Positions 1 through 10,766 of a stretch of 64,000 bases of DNA are shown here, in pieces. Each line of letters begins with the position of its first letter. The stretch's first letter is position 1. Origin of the DNA: Synaphobranchus kaupii (taxonomy: Eukaryota > Chordata > Actinopteri > Anguilliformes > Synaphobranchidae). Position numbers and translations under genes: made by a program. The stretch covers positions 102,882,479-102,946,478 of the forward strand of contig CM056380.1 in the NCBI GenBank assembly GCA_029718625.1, given 5' to 3'. The notes under the pieces were generated by a model. It ran no database searches and was not told where the DNA came from. It worked only from the letters and a program-made list of their open reading frames with translations.

Positions 1-3000
1 GACAGTAAGTAACAGCTGTGTTTATTTCTACACATATTTTCATAACACAATTTCAGCTAGTTTCACTATACTCGCAGTATGGTTCAAGTCTGCCTGTGCT
101 TTCAGTGGGGGTGTGTATCACAGATTACAGAGAACCTTCCTGTTAGCTTTGTCATCAAACTGTCAGTTAAACAATTAATGGAATTTTTAACTTGATTATG
201 GCTAAAGGAAATACCCTCAGTTTCTATAAGCAATCTGATATACATTGATGACAAGGTAATAAACACAATAAAACAATAAAAAGTGATAAACACAACAGAT
301 GGAATATGCAAGAGAGTACTATGTGACTGATGAAACAACCCTGTCCCAAATAAACTTGCACTTCTGGTTCATACAATAGTGTTACCCTTTATTTAAGGAT
401 TTGTACTGCCTTTATTTGCATCCCAAATGGAGTTTGAATACATTCTTGCAGAATAGACAGCTTAAGACATCACACTGACAGTGACTAAACAAGAGATGCC
501 ATATTTACTAGCTCGGCGGCACCATCTACCAGCTACTACCCAAGGCTGTCCTGGCCAAGGAGCTGAACATTTCTGATAGGTCATTTCCCCTTCACTCAAG
601 GATCAAGTCACACAGTTGAAGTAAATGCATTTACATCCATGAGCATCCTTATGAATATTTCTGTCTGAGGTCAGAGTGGTGCAGGTGGCAGGTGGTGGTA
701 TAGACTGCTGTTGCCTCTGTCTGCGTAGCATATCCAGGTGCAGACATTCTTTACTGCACCTGTGCAAGGAAGGGAAAAATTTGCACATTCATACAATAAA
801 CATTCCGCTCAGTCATACTGTTTTGAATAAACATACACTGTGTGTCTACCTCCGAAGATGGACACACAATTATGAACCTGCTACCAAGCTAACGTGTGGT
901 GAAGGAGGTTGGATATAAATGCAGACATATTATTAAAGTCCCTTTATTTGTGTGTGAGTTATAGCGACAATTGCTTGGCATGTTAAATTGCTGTAATTGA
1001 TTTATCCTGGCTTGCTCTGACGGAATTCCACCTTTTGTGGGGTACAACTGGCTCCATTTCACGGTTCAGAGGCTCTGCTATCCTTAGCGAGAAGATAGAT
1101 AGTCTGGAGGTTAAATGTCTTGGCAAGGCAGTCATTAGCAAGTGTAGAGTAAAAGCTGCCAGAAGCATATCACAGTATAATGGAGGAATATTGTATGATT
1201 GTCTTCAGAGAACACATTAGATTAAATTTATGACGAGAAATATTTGTTGTTTTTGGAATGCATATTTTAAAATGTGACCAGCTGTGAAGACAAACTGACA
1301 AAATACGAATATGAGTATCTTAGAATTAACACTGTGATATATTTTTTTAATCAATATTTATATCTAATTCACCAAGTATGTGTAGCAGAGCTGAGCTAGT
1401 TTGTAAATGGGACAGGTTTGCTTTATCTGATGTTGAGCGATGTATGAATTAACTTTTCCCGGAACTAATCTCTTAGATTGCCCGTTATTTATGAAATCAC
1501 AATGTGCATTCCCAGAAGGAAGAAAAATCATGCAACTGGCATGTAAATTGCTCTTCAATTATTCATTTATCAAATTCCACAACACGTTAAGATATAGTCA
1601 TTTTGTGTGAAGACGTTTAGTCCCTTGTTAACAACTGCAATGTATTTTTTTTTCTCTATTCTGAAGTTGCTTCCTCTTTATAATATGAAAAATCTCATGA
1701 AATATAAAATATTATTTTGGGGGCATTTTCTGTTTGTTTGTTTCATCTCAATTTACATATCATACAAAAGTATCATTACTGTTGTGTGCTAAAAGACTTG
1801 GTTGAAGCTGCACCTCATACACTTTACGGACTCTGGGTCCTCTTCTTCAGACTGCACTGCGGGGAATTACGTTCCCTCTCTCTTTAATTATCACCTTCCT
1901 TCACATCGACTATTTTAAAATGGTAGATTTTCTTAAATCCTATTTACAATAATTAAGGATTATGTGTGGGTAATGGAAAAAAATAAGGAATCAAATGTTG
2001 AATTCATTAGTTGAAGTAGTCATTCATTTGACTCAATTTCTTTCATAGTTTTTGAAAATCTCAAGAACTTTTATTTTTGAACGCTTATCGGAGATGTTTT
2101 AAGCACTGATTCCAAATAAGTGATCTTGACTGACTTGACAGCTTACTTGTAAGCTTGATGCCATCTAGTGGATTTACATTCCTGAAAGAACTTGACCTTT
2201 TGCTTCTTTGGGAATACTTTTCCACGAGACGCAACTGTTGTCAGGTGGTTCCGGGACTTGATGCCAAAAGGTTGCATGTTAAACTCCCAGGTTTGACAAA
2301 ACCAGTGAGCAAGGTACTTAACCTTGATGTCAGTCATCTCAAATAAGGAGGTTGCATATTACTCACTAATACCTCCTGATACATATTAATACCCACTGAC
2401 ACATATGAATTATAACCTGGATCTGATGAAAGAACTGAAAACATGTGTGGCCATTTTGTTGCATGGATGATGCTGGGAAGGGTGAAAAATCCGACGTGAA
2501 ATTCTATGACTGTTCTTTCCGAGGTTCCCATATTGCACACAATGAACGGTCTGCGACATGTGTAAAACATCTGTCGTCACACAACAATGAACACAGTGCC
2601 AAAAACGGAAAGGATCCAAACACTTCATTGCATTTTAAAATCACAGAGGTCCTGAGTAAGATATTTTAGACCTTATTAGACACGAGATGGGACATGCCAG
2701 CAGGTGTCACATGTAGGCTACTAGGCTATATTGTGAGAGCAGCACTAGTAAAAGGCATTTATCAAATTGAACACAAGATGCTTCACTCGTATAGGTCCCT
2801 GAATGCATAATCACTACATTTCCTAACGTGCTTTCAACAGCTAAATCAAACCCTTAATGCTAATGTGCAATATTGATCGTATCAACCGATGTTGTTTAAT
2901 TAAGAATTTCTCAGTGTTGCATTAAAATCAATAGATGGACGGAAAGACGTGTCTTCGTTAAGAATAAATACATATTTATCAGCTAACGATTTCATCTCTG

Positions 3001-3400
3001 TTCACAAACGTCACTGGCCGTGTTTGTAGTAGCCTAGCCTATTGTTTCTCAGGGTGTAGGCTACGGCAGGTCCGAAGTTCTGAAAATGCATAGCACTTTG
3101 CTTATTAATATATGACACGTGGATACTCGAAGCAGATTTATAACATCCCTGATTTTCCCACATCCTATGGGAAAGCTCCGAATACAAAACTGCATTGCCG
3201 TTGTAGTTAAAGTTATTTTTATTATTCTTAAAAAATGCGGTAATGAGTAAACGTATTATAGTTTTTGGAGCATTTATCTGAAAGTAACCGCGAAATGTGT
3301 TGGAAGTGCCCACCCGTGCCAAATGGAAATCGGTAGGCTCGGATGATTCACGCGCTGATTGTAAACCTGTATTAGGATGTGGGAGAGGCATAGCACTTCC
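1..3400. other. gene-free stretch
   Basis: I see no supportable gene or RNA here. Open frames are short and overlap on both strands, as expected by chance in AT-rich DNA. A short stretch near 2300-2320 resembles the 'gagcaaggtacttaacct' segment of the SINEs described below and may be a SINE scrap. An open frame on the minus strand at 3011-3391 (126 codons) has no recognisable domain. Confidence 0.5.
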
Positions 3401-3414
3401 TGCTTAATGTCAGC

Positions 3415-3614
3415 GAGGACAGTGCCGTTTAGCGGTTAGTAGTTCAGTATCAAGTCCCAGCTGAGAAAACAGTCCCACTATATCCCGACTGCACAGACAA
3501 ACCAGAAGGGCCTGTTCCGCTTGGATGGTCGGTACAGTGAAATCAGCGACTCATCGAGAGATTGCTCGTGCGACTGCTTTGCTCTGAATTGTAGAGGGAG
3601 ACTGATGCATCATT
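3415..3614 (+). other. possible non-coding first exon (3' end at splice donor)
   Basis: A locally GC- and CpG-richer stretch ends at a T|GTAAGT donor (3615-3620). It is followed 90 bases later by a pyrimidine-rich ACAG acceptor ending at 3704. No long reading frame crosses it, so it would be 5' untranslated. The 5' limit is arbitrary because no transcription start can be read. If real, it is the promoter-proximal exon of the contactin-like gene whose coding exon lies at 46132-46268. This is inference from splice signals and base composition only; a CpG-rich conserved element is the alternative. Confidence 0.3.
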
Positions 3615-3704
3615 GTAAGTAGCCACGTCTTTACCTACTACTAGAAGCCCTATGTGAAGAAACCTGACAAAACTGTGCGTGCCTTTATCTTCTGTTGTTT
3701 ACAG

Positions 3705-3994
3705 CGAATGAGACTTGCGGCTATTGTAGCCCAAATAACCAGCAGAACGATTTTGGATGTTTTCGTTGCTGACTGTTAAGTGCGGTCATAACGGATCTCT
3801 AGTTTTCTACAATATCCTACAGAAAGTGTGAGATATTCTTACCGCTCGTTCAGCTGCCGGCACCTGCACAATTCCGAACATTTTACGCACAATACACGCA
3901 TGTATTAGAATACAGATTAGTCTACCCTTCACGTCCCTGTCTCGCAACGTTTTGCACAGAAATAAGTTAAACTACGCTGGAGAACGGGATTAAG
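3705..3994 (+). other. possible non-coding exon 2 (5' UTR)
   Basis: The stretch starts after a pyrimidine-rich tract with TTTACAG (acceptor ending 3704) and ends at a strong donor, AAG|GTAAGA (3992-4000). It is GC-richer than its surroundings and has several short upstream ATGs but no sustained frame. With the preceding segment it gives a 90-base GT-AG intron at 3615-3704, short but usual for fish. The donor would open an intron of about 42 kb to the acceptor at 46131. No transcript evidence is available here. Confidence 0.33.
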
Positions 3995-3999
3995 GTAAG

Positions 4000-6900
4000 A
4001 ATAGTAAAATCGTATAATTGTTGTTTTTATGTTATGCAATAATAATATTAATATTAACAATACTAGCTACTACTACTACTATTATTGTTATTATTATTCG
4101 TCGTCGTACTAGTAGCCCACAGTTGTTGTAGTACTGGTACTATGCCATTATATTTTTCATTGATTTTATTTCTGATATATTCATGCTGCTTATTTTTCTA
4201 ATTAATATTATAAGATACAGGGATACCATCTAGCAAGAACAATATTGTGAAATAGCCTAGGCTACTTGTTAGAGTTTATTAATTGCAACCATTTAAAACT
4301 AAAGTTACTGAACTTGTTTTCCATGCGAGATAAACAGAAGACGATGGATTTAGCATATGTAGTTCTAAAAGACTGTCATACGAATTGTAACAAGAGCAGG
4401 TATATTTGAGAATTGTAATATGCAAGCCTCTTGTGTCTAAAGCGACTACGTTATAATTTATCAGACACTAATTTATGATACCGAGCGTGTGCCTGCAGGA
4501 AATTGCAACCGTACTGGAATAGGCTATATGTTGTTCACATTAGGCTAGTAAGGGAATGTTGCGTTTGTATTGGGAGTATTTTGCTAGATCTCTGCCCTTA
4601 TACAGCTTTGTAGACCGAGATCATAGCAGATGTTTGGTAATCCTGTGTCTCACTGTCCCAAACGAATAATCCGAGTGGATTTGGCAATGATGTATCTGAG
4701 CACTGACCGCGGCGATATCTGTTAGATCCTTTCAATAGCCAGATTATAGTGGTTTTAAAATGTTTCTTATGAGTCTTCAATGCCACCCGTTTCCTGATCA
4801 TGCACATATTTTTAACATAGCCTAGGTTACTGCTTTTCTGGGGAGACTGCATTAGGCTACAGCGCCATCAACTCGCATCAAACCCTACACATTTGAGATA
4901 GCCTACCCGCACACTAGGCTACAACTCATTTTTTTCTGCAGTAAAGGGGATTGGAATAATCTGAGCATCTGCCCTTCGGTCTCAGATTGCATTGTGACTC
5001 GGTTTTCAGGATGGCACATCAGATGCATGTATAAACTCTGACTAGCGCTTGCATGGACGGCACTAAATCCCAACCGATGCTTCCATGTGAAAAATTACTA
5101 CCTTCAGTTTCTGTAATATTCTAAAATCGGTCTTTGATTGGTGCGTGCGTTTAATTAGCCTATACTTCACTGTAATTAATTATATAATGAATGTATGGAA
5201 ATTGACGCTCTTTCTATACCTACCATTTAGCTATATATTGTATTCATTTTTTATACTATATATTAATTTGTCTTATGTTAGATCGCTCACTTTGAGATAT
5301 AGTGCAATTATATTTTCCACACTAAGTAGGCTAATCGGAATTAATCCGATGTGATTAGGCCTGTCGAAAATTAAGATCTAACAGATATAAAGTTCGCTCT
5401 TTGAGATGGAAATGGATTTTGAAGTTAAATGATTGCTCTACTTTTGCTGACAATAGCTGAAATGTGATGTGCATCTGTAAACTTGTTGAAGCATTTACAC
5501 GATTCAGGATATTATGGCAGTGCGTGTCAACATACGAGCGCACCTATTTAATTCACAACAAAGCAGCGGGTATGTCTATTAGCTACAGTTAGCACTGGAT
5601 GTGGGACTTTTTGCCTTTGAGAAAATAACTTTGTATTAACAAGGCATACTGCAATCCAATCTCTGAAATCGGGCAAAAAAAGTGAAAGCAAAAAAAATAC
5701 ATAAAAGTACAGGAACAGGTTGAACTCTTGGTTTGTTTTGCATGTAGGTCTGCCTGTTTCTATTTTAGGCCTAGACCCAATATTTTCCCAGCTATTAATA
5801 AATTAGTTAATTGGCCTAAGATTTAAAGATTATTATTTTATTTTTTAACGTTTTTCTTAAAAAGTGTAGAATGTGTGTTTTCCTTCTTCTTGCGTGGTGG
5901 CTAGCATCGGGTGTAACCCACGCAAATGCAGCATCAACGGGGGAGGCACAGCAAGCGTGCTACAACCCAACCGCCTGTCAAAGATGATGTAGTGCAGAAG
6001 TGACATTAAAAAGATTCTGCGGTAGTTACATTTAGAGACATGTCATAAAAATTTCATTGGATGGTTTTTGCTGGTAAAAGTATCGGGAAAATGTGTCATC
6101 TGGGAGATTTTTATTTTATGTATACATTTTTTCACTCTCCAAGAAATGTGTTAAAGAATATTTGAAAGGGACAATACTGTATATATGCCCCAGCAGAAAA
6201 ATGTATTGATGGAAATTGAGAGGTGACTGGAACTAGATTATTCCTTCACAATGTTAAAGTGAGTGCCATTTCACCTTTCAGGGGTAATGGCGAGGTTTGT
6301 TTTTCTTATAAAATTGGTTCACTCCAAGGAAATCTATAGGTGCACAAATAAGCTTCCCCCGATAGCCAAATGAATCAATATGGTCGCTGTGATACTCAGC
6401 TCAGTGTTCTGGCGTCACATCAAGTATCTTTGAAACAGTCTTTATAAAAGTCACATTGGCAGTTAGTTGACTAGTGTTTTGTCCATTATCTGAATTATAA
6501 GAGATCTTGACATTTAGCTACTTGGCTTCAGAAACAAACTGTGAAGTGTTTCCAACAGCTTTGTGTATTTGTTTGGCAAAGGTAGTTTTGAAGGTTTACA
6601 GTTGTACATATTATGCATTTATTCAGGTGTGTAGTTAATGAACTAATTTAGTTGAAGACCTTCCTCAAGGTGAATAAAGCAGTGCCCAACTGGGCTAAAA
6701 CCTCACAGCCCTTCTAGTGAAGGATAGAACTTCTAGAACAACCACACCCCATTGGGTCCCAATACAAAAATACTCCTGTATCTAGGTGTCACCACTGTTT
6801 ATAAACGGGTGTGAAACTCAAGTCTTGGCAGGGCTGCAGCATCTTTAGGTTTTTGCAGTTTCCTTGCAATCACAGCAGATGTAGGCACTGAAAACAGTAA

Positions 6901-7009
6901 CTTCAAATGAGAGACACTGCAGCCCAGGACCGGAGTGTACACCTCTGTTATAAGCAGAGATATATTATGATGATTAAGTTGAGTTTAACTTTTTTTTAAA
7001 TTTGATCAT
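4000..7009. other. gene-free stretch with one small signal-peptide-like ORF
   Basis: This is AT-rich, probably intronic DNA. The only point of note is a 38-codon frame at 5871-5987 (plus strand) that begins MCVFLLLAWWLASG, which looks like a signal peptide, in a locally GC-rich patch. It ends at TGA with no convincing splice donor before the stop and matches no protein I recognise. Confidence 0.45.
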
Positions 7010-7331
7010 GTGTGCTAAACTTTGTGCTACACATCACGCGCAACATGTGTAGCACGTGTGCTAAACTTTGTGGTACACATCACGCGTAACATTTGCAACA
7101 CGTGTGCTAAACTTTGTGCTACACGTCATGCGCAACACGTGTGCTAAACTTTGTGCTACACATCACGTGCAACACGTGTGCTAAACTTTGTGCTACACGT
7201 CACGTGCAACACGTGTGCTAAACTTTGTGCTACACGTCACGTGCAACACGTGTGCTAAACTTTGTGCTACACGTCACGTGCAACACGTGTGCTAAACTTT
7301 GTGCTACACGTCACGTGCAACGTGTGCTGCC
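7010..7331 (+). repeat. 37-bp minisatellite with E-box motifs
   Basis: About eight tandem copies of a 37-base unit (gtgtgctaaactttgtgcta plus a GC-richer second half). The first two copies are longer and more diverged; the last five are nearly identical. The newer units contain CACGTG twice, once inside 'gtcacgtgc' and once across the unit junction, with ACGTCA next to the first. The open frame through the array (from 7225) is a by-product of the repeat and not a gene. The gradient from diverged to homogeneous units indicates expansion from the 3' side. Confidence 0.9.
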
Positions 7332-8026
7332 GCAGATGATGTTTAGGATGTTTATTGCACCAATATGCATGGAAATTGGGAAAGACTTCCCTCTTTTGAA
7401 GAGACACACAGACAAGGGGGCATACAAATAAAAATGCACCGAGCCGTAATTTGCCATTTCAGTACTTTAATAATGTCTGCATTACTATGAGTGGCAATTG
7501 GAGGTGGATGTCTTGAGGTATATAGTATATAGGTTATATTGCATTTTAAGAGTATTTCTGCAGGCCTCCTTATTTATGTGTGCTGTATTGCTGTTGGACT
7601 TAAACAGCCTCCCAAATCTGGAACATGCACTGAAGTAAAAAGAGCTGTTCCGGGTTTTACTCAGTGCAGTTATCCAGCTAACTCAGTAAACCTGCTTCTT
7701 CATAGTATACCGCAAAGACGGTACTGTGATCTCAAACACGGCGTGTTTGGTTTCGTTTTCTCAAGAATGGCGTTTATCCGTTTCTGCGGATGAAATCTTC
7801 ATATGGACCTTGACAAGGCGTAAGCCTAAATAATTATCCTACCTCCTGTTTCATACCCCATTCAGTTGACTGATCAGCTGATCGGTTCGTAACTCTAGGG
7901 TCATGTCTCTGAAGGCCTACGGTATATCCAGGTGAAAAGCTGGATATACTGAAAAAGCCCTAAACTTTCTTGTTAGAATTACATATTAAGTTATTATTAA
8001 TTATTAGAATTGCACATAAAATTAAC

Positions 8027-8248
8027 TGGCGGCAGTACAGCATAATGGTTAGAGCACTGACCTGTAACTCAAAGTTTGTGGGTTTGGTTCCCGGGTGGGG
8101 CACTGCTGTTGTACCCTTGAGCAAGGTACTTAACCTGAATTGCTTCAGTAAAATATCCAGCTCAAGAAATGTACTGCAAGTAAAAATGTAATCTGTAAAT
8201 CACTCTGGATAGATAGGATTCAGCATTCTGCTAAATGCTAAATGTAAC
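8027..8248 (+). mobile_element. tRNA-derived SINE, family A, copy 1
   Basis: The head resembles a tRNA gene with an A-box-like 'agcataatggttagagc' and a B-box-like 'ggtttggttccc'. The body segment 'cccttgagcaaggtacttaacctgaattgcttcag' family signature and the '...gctaaatgctaaatgtaa' tail are shared with copies at 26301, 28793 and 45604. The B box departs from GGTTCGANTCC, so this is an old copy. It is a SINE and not a functional tRNA gene: no cloverleaf with a credible anticodon stem is present. Confidence 0.85.
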
Positions 8249-10500
8249 TGCGTGTTCAGTTGAAACTTTTGTTTTTTATAGAACAAGTTGCAGTTTATAT
8301 TTGACTTGAAGTAGTTTATATTTCGCTGTTTTCTCATTTTTCTGCAGTAAAGGGCATTATGCCTTGTTTTTAGATTCTCATTCTAACAACAAGGCATAAT
8401 AATAATTACAATAACAATGATGAGCATATAGTTGAGTTGTTGTTCTGTGGGAAACAAAATTAATTGAAATACTATGATTACATATTTAGTAGTTAGAGGC
8501 TACGTTGCAGCACTATTTAATATCCTGTCAGTCATTTGTGTTTTATTGGCAAATATTTTTAGCTTTTACATATTTCTTAAAGGCAACGTGTCTGTTTCCT
8601 GATTGAATGGCAGATTTGGACCTGCCTTGCTGTGTTTGGACTGACACTGTCCAGCCTGGCTTCTATGTGCCATCCTTAGCATGCATCTCATGAGAATTTT
8701 CTTTTGGCCTCTTCCTCTCCTTGCCCATTAGCATAGCACATCAAAACCAACCATCTGCCAGGTGTGTGCAGACATCAGGCCTTCCACTTCAGTCAGTATG
8801 CATAAATCCCACTGAAAATGTCAGGACCATGTTTATAAATGCATTGTTGATTACGTCCACTTCTGTTGTGAACAGTCATGAAGAAAGGTGAAGTGTGTGT
8901 GGCGTAGCCAATTGTAAGTCTCTCATCTGCCAAAAATTGAGCTCTGGTGTGAGCTGTGAACAGTCAGTGTTTCCGTGTGAAGACCCAGTGTTCACCGGCA
9001 CCCCTTGGAGTTCCTATGGCCACAGACTCCCCTACTCCTAACACAATTCCTGAGAGTGCGATCCCTGTGGGGCTGCAGAGTGACAGGCCGAACGCCGGGC
9101 GGTGATATCCTGTTAAACATTAGGCAGGCCTCAATGACGATGTCGAAGATGTGATATTACTTGGGAGGGAACCTTTTCTAATGGAGCCGTGAAGAATTGC
9201 CTGGCTTTGCTGCAGAGACCCTCCCTACACAGAGTACTGCACAAAAAAACAGAGTGAAGAGCAGCAAATAAAGACAAATGCTTAGTGTCAGATTTCCAGC
9301 ACCTCTGGAATGGTGTCTGCTTTTTTTTTTGCTGCACTCTGCTGGTTTTTAAAAGTAAACAGCTCTGTGATTTTTCAAAACATCATTATGTGTGGGAGGT
9401 CTGGAAACGCCACACACTGCGAGGCAGTGCTCAAGCAGGAGCATAGGAGACTTTTGAGACATATTAAGATGATTCTTTCCTACGCTGAGGAGTCATAAAC
9501 TGTATTTTCCCGTTCACTGGTATGGCCAGACAACATGCTGGAGGAAGCCTGTTATGTTATGGCTGCGTGACAGGTGCCCGGCCACCAGCACGGTGTCTTA
9601 TTTCACAAAGCCAGTAGAGATGCTCCATAGGCCTAACATAGATGCCATGTGTGGCCTGAAAGCAACAAACGTACTTTTAAATTAAAATGGGCTGTGGTGA
9701 TATAAGTTTATTGTCCAATACCACACTTGATAAGGGTATGTTTTTCATCCCTCTTTTTGAGGTAATTTCTAGATTCTTTTTGGTATTCATCCATAGGCAG
9801 AGTTTGACTTGTAAGCCAGGGAGGGCCCATTGCGGATCGAAGGGGGGTGGTATTGCGATCATGGTAGGGTGGCCGCTTCCATTAGAGATGGCTTCTTACA
9901 CTTCTGCTACAAGCTCTCCATTAGCATACTAGTTAACATTAGCTGGCGTTAAAACATGCAAACACATACACAACACATACACACACAAGCACAAAAGAAG
10001 AAAAACCAGCTGTTCACACGTTTTGGATAGCTCCTCACTTTCCCTGCCTCATTTCACAGTTTGTAGATTACAGTTGTTAGCCGCAGTACATTTTTTTCCA
10101 TTACTTTCACAAATGGCAATAAGTCTGCGCCAGATGGAGGACAGCTGGATGAAAAACGGACTGTCCGGTTCACTGACAGACATCTGGCCGCCCTAGATCG
10201 CAGACCGGGACGGTTGAGAATAGCCTATACTATGCATATGAACTCACATAGTACTACACCGCACACACTAAACCAGTTATTGCCATTAAGCCATCCAGCA
10301 CAACACGTAATTTAAAAATGAAATTTAAAATGTATTGAAAAGTAGGTTACACTACTTCCGAACACTCAGGCTTGCACTGGCCTGATCAACACCATACCAA
10401 ACATTTCCCCATATATACCAGAAAGCTATAGGCCTACTCACTGCAAGTCGCTAGAGCAGCTAGTATTTTTTTATTTATAAAGCAGCAGATATCCATTTTC
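8249..10500. other. gene-free stretch
   Basis: No gene or mobile element is supportable. Parts of 8580-9480 are GC-richer and could be conserved non-coding sequence, which cannot be judged without alignment. A short CA-rich tract lies near 9957-9992. Confidence 0.4.
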
Positions 10501-10766
10501 ATTACATTACATTACATTACAGTCATTTAGCAGACGCTTTTATCCAAAGCGACATACAATAAGTGCATACAGAAACGTCATCGAAGTCACTACAGAACAG
10601 ACAAGACAAAGCGCATCCCTCCCATAACGTAGCAGCTATCCCTAGTAATGAACATTTGAATGTAGTTCACAGTAAGCTGTGGGTAAATCAGCTATGCTAC
10701 ACTTCTATTCTAAATACTATTAGAAACTTTAACAAACAGACAAGAAAACACAGGGAACTAGTAACA
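10501..10766 (-). mobile_element. SINE-like repeat, family B, copy 1
   Basis: On the minus strand it reads from a body segment into 'gtcgctttggataaaagcgt', then 'ctgctaaatgactgtaatg' and a repeated gtaat tail. Here the tail is seen in reverse as (cattа)n-type repeats at 10501-10522. The same unit occurs on the plus strand at 47845-48074 and 61991-62113. The tail motif (gcgtctgctaaatg) is widespread in fish SINEs and partner LINEs. No clear tRNA-like promoter is visible, so the 5' part may be truncated. Confidence 0.8.

Noticed and set aside
3011..3391. 126-codon minus-strand frame near the candidate promoter
   Set aside because: No domain, no splice context, and AT-rich codons typical of chance.
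7225..7431. 68-codon frame in the minisatellite
   Set aside because: Cys/Thr/Arg repeats follow the 37-base unit; no start context or domain.
8027..8248. tRNA gene (also at 28793 and 45604) because of A- and B-box matches
   Set aside because: The tRNA-like heads are joined to a shared body and a taatg tail and are repeated in the window, so they are SINEs; no proper cloverleaf was seen.
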